This document shows positions 3,949 through 5,766 of a stretch of DNA of 5,766 bases, one piece after another. Numbering within the stretch: position 1 is the stretch's first letter; each line of letters starts with the position of its first letter. Below the pieces are notes generated by a model. It searched no databases. It had not been told where the DNA came from and was given only the letters and a program-made list of their open reading frames with translations. A program made the translations under genes and the position numbers. This DNA is from Candidatus Cloacimonadota bacterium (GTDB lineage: Bacteria > Cloacimonadota > Cloacimonadia > Cloacimonadales > TCS61), in assembly GCA_030628755.1 (NCBI GenBank), contig DAOVQH010000174.1, forward strand, positions 1-5,766, in the 5' to 3' direction.

Positions 3949-5766
3949 TTATTTCATCAGGATCATTTTTTTGGTGCTGGTATACCTTCCACCAGCTCTC
4001 ATTTTGTAGAAGTAAATACCGCTGGCTAAACTTTGATTGTTGTTGTCTTTACCATTCCATTGAATAGAATGCTGTCCTGCATTCTTGTATTCATCTACAA
4101 GAGTGCAGACCTTTTGACCTTTAATGTTGTATACTTCGATTGAAACATTACCGGCTTCATTTACGCTGTAAGCAATCGTTGTGCTCGGATTGAATGGATT
4201 TGGATAGTTTTGAGAAAGTTGAGCAACAGCAGGAGTTATAGTTGGATCTTCTATAGAATCAGGTGGCTCCACAAAATCAATTTTAATGGAAGCATAATGC
4301 ATCATACCACCTATGTTTTCACCATGTCCATGGATAGTTGAGCCATAGCTGTAATCATCAAGGAAGAAGAGGTGTACCAAGCCCCAATTATCACCAAGGT
4401 CTTCGATTTCATCACCGGCATAGAAATAACATGGATGCATCCCGTCAAATTGAGTAACATAGTTCTCATCACCAAATAAAGAATTCATAATAATCGGATC
4501 CCACCAGGTAGCACCACCATCATTGGATATTGAAATCATAACTTCAGCTATTTCAGCCCAGTCGATATAATTGTTATTATTCCAATCATTATAGTATTTG
4601 CTCTTCAATCCATCCTGCCAGATATTTACCAGCCAGCTTCCATCTTCATTTGAAGTCATTTTCTGAGCGTTTTCATGGAAAGCAGTAGTACCGGATTCCC
4701 AGAAATAGATTGGCCAACCATGAACGTGTTCTACATATCCTTGAGGATCCCATGAATCAACCACACCGTCTTCATCCAAATCCCAGGGAACCATTGGAAC
4801 ATTGTCATCCGGATCAGCGCCGGTAATGTAAAGATCATGGAAACTGAATTCCTGGGTATTGAGATCATACTGGAATGTTTTGGGATAAATCCAGAATGGA
4901 AAGTACACGTTTTCACCATAAGGTAGCAGTCCTAAATTACCGCATAAATTAAGTTTATTAGTGCCATCTGTGAAGATTGAATGCAGATGGTCAGAATGTA
5001 CGAATGACCAGTAAAGTGCATATGGATTTCCATTTTCATCATCAAAAAAATATGAGCCATCAAGATTTTGAGGATTCCAGACATCAAATTGATAATCTAA
5101 TGAAATGTACTCATAGTCACCTTCACCGTAGTTTTCATTCAAAAACACAAAAATCGAGTCCGAGGTATGAAATCCAAATATAGCGACTTTACCATCAATT
5201 GTGGAAACATCAAATGATACGTGTGGACGAATCCATTCCGGAATATTTTGATTCCACAGATCCATTAATGGAATGGTTGTGTAGGTCCAATCAAGGGTAG
5301 ATTGATTATTTAAATCATCTACATTAAAATCAGCATAACAGATCAAGACATTTTCTGATACTGTCGCTGGTGAATAGGAATTATTTGCAACAACATAAAC
5401 CCTTCTCTTTTCCGGGTCAGGTGATGGTCCAATATGAACATAGGGCCAGATAAATTCATCATCTACCCCATTTGGAGTTGCAATGTTATCGTCAATAACA
5501 ATGAAAGGTTCTCTCCACAGTCCCGGAGATCCCAAGACGTGAAACAAATCATAGGTTACAACACATTCTAAATCCGGAGTAGCAGGCTCCACATTAACGT
5601 GCCATGCTACAATTGGGTCAGCAGTTACGGGATCAATATCAATTCCACTGTAACCTTCGTGAAGGTCATCAACTCCGATAGTAGCGCAGACATTTAAAGT
5701 ACCATCTGGATTGATGTAAGCATAATATTCCCTTCTTGTTGATGCAGCAGTTTCCCTGGCGTGAAA
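3949..5766 (-). CDS. Secreted T9SS cargo protein with EF-hand-like loops and an Asp-box (N-terminus outside window)
   Basis: The frame has no stop up to the window edge, so at least 605 C-terminal residues are visible and the true start and signal peptide lie beyond 5766. A GTG at 5590-5592 is internal: 58 further in-frame residues precede it, beginning FHARETAASTRREYY. The last 87 residues (visible 519-605) are a T9SS type A sorting domain, which directs export across the outer membrane and attachment to or release from the surface. The body is rich in Trp, Tyr, Asp and Asn, typical of an extracellular beta-rich protein. It contains the EF-hand-type loop DLDEDGVVDSWD (visible 329-340), a second loop DWNNNNYIDWAE (394-405) and an Asp-box SNDGGATW (414-421), the turn found in sialidase-like beta-propellers. 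No catalytic signature was recognised, so the ligand or substrate is unknown. The gene converges on truA and ends in the shared terminator. Its base composition is less AT-rich than that of the plus-strand genes. Confidence 0.9.
   Translation of the reverse strand, partial: FHARETAASTRREYYAYINPDGTLNVCATIGVDDLHEGYSGIDIDPVTADPIVAWHVNVEPATPDLECVVTYDLFHVLGSPGLWREPFIVIDDNIATPNGVDDEFIWPYVHIGPSPDPEKRRVYVVANNSYSPATVSENVLICYADFNVDDLNNQSTLDWTYTTIPLMDLWNQNIPEWIRPHVSFDVSTIDGKVAIFGFHTSDSIFVFLNENYGEGDYEYISLDYQFDVWNPQNLDGSYFFDDENGNPYALYWSFVHSDHLHSIFTDGTNKLNLCGNLGLLPYGENVYFPFWIYPKTFQYDLNTQEFSFHDLYITGADPDDNVPMVPWDLDEDGVVDSWDPQGYVEHVHGWPIYFWESGTTAFHENAQKMTSNEDGSWLVNIWQDGLKSKYYNDWNNNNYIDWAEIAEVMISISNDGGATWWDPIIMNSLFGDENYVTQFDGMHPCYFYAGDEIEDLGDNWGLVHLFFLDDYSYGSTIHGHGENIGGMMHYASIKIDFVEPPDSIEDPTITPAVAQLSQNYPNPFNPSTTIAYSVNEAGNVSIEVYNIKGQKVCTLVDEYKNAGQHSIQWNGKDNNNQSLASGIYFYKMRAGGRYTSTKKMILMK
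3952..4212 (-). other. T9SS type A C-terminal sorting domain
   Basis: Encodes the final 87 residues of the secreted protein. It starts with the QNYPNPFNPSTTI box, continues through VSIEVYNIKGQKV and a DNNNQSLASGIYFYKM segment, and ends at KKMILMK. This order (Pro-Asn box, a beta-strand with YNIKGQ, the GIYFYK strand, a basic end) is that of the Por secretion tail family. It is the strongest lineage clue in the window, since the system is largely confined to the Bacteroidota/FCB group. Confidence 0.93.
4504..4782 (-). other. Calcium-loop and Asp-box segment of the secreted protein
   Basis: In protein order this segment holds an EF-hand-pattern loop at 4747-4782 (Asp at loop positions 1, 3, 5, 9 and 12, Gly at 6), a second at 4552-4587 (Asp1, Asn3, Asn5, Ile8, Asp9, Glu12, with Asn in place of Gly at 6), and an Asp-box matching S-x-D-x-G-x-T-W at 4504-4527. 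Such loops in secreted proteins usually bind structural calcium. Metal binding is inferred from the pattern only. Confidence 0.65.

Noticed and set aside
4977..5183. Plus-strand open frame rich in His and Ser within the secreted-protein gene
   Set aside because: It is the reverse complement of well-supported coding sequence, and its composition simply mirrors Asp/Asn/Trp codons.
5590..5592. GTG as the start codon of the minus-strand secreted-protein gene
   Set aside because: The frame continues upstream without a stop for 58 protein-like codons to the window edge, there is no signal peptide after the GTG, and no ribosome binding site precedes it.
1..5766. Possible CRISPR arrays, tRNAs, rRNA, insertion sequences or attachment sites
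   Set aside because: No spaced direct repeats, cloverleaf-like segments, transposase motifs or flanking inverted repeats were seen on either strand.

Overview
The window looks like a chromosomal segment from an AT-rich bacterium of the FCB superphylum. The best single clue is the minus-strand protein, which ends in a typical type IX secretion (T9SS) C-terminal sorting domain with a QNYPNPFNPSTTI box and a KKMILMK end. A histidine ammonia-lyase, a very AT-rich run of genes and a large TPR lipoprotein would suit an amino-acid-fermenting lineage such as Cloacimonadota. Marinimicrobia, Ignavibacteria or related candidate phyla cannot be excluded. The phylum is an inference; nothing here is a phylogenetic marker I could place by eye.

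Layout. Positions 1-3820 carry four tightly packed plus-strand genes: the 3' end of a histidine/aromatic ammonia-lyase (hutH, cut by the window edge), a 678-residue TPR lipoprotein starting at a TTG, a 215-residue polytopic membrane protein with an EcfT/CbiQ-like pattern, and truA (tRNA pseudouridine 38-40 synthase). The gaps are 12, 3 and 7 bases, so they are probably co-transcribed. No promoter is visible between them. Positions 3817-3948 are a convergent intergenic region with a perfect hairpin overlapping the truA stop, a strong hairpin terminator that serves both directions, and a short duplicate of the end of the minus-strand gene. Positions 3949-5766 are a minus-strand gene for a secreted T9SS cargo protein. 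It is open to the window edge, so its N-terminus and signal peptide lie outside.

How the parts may fit. hutH (histidine catabolism) and truA (tRNA modification) are housekeeping or metabolic genes. The two genes between them are the least understood: an outer-membrane-type TPR lipoprotein, possibly an analogue of the T9SS lipoprotein PorW/SprE, and a T-component-like membrane protein with no ATPase partner in view. The secreted protein downstream carries two EF-hand-type loops and an Asp-box, suggesting a calcium-binding, beta-propeller-like surface protein. No RNA genes, CRISPR arrays, insertion sequences or phage genes were seen.
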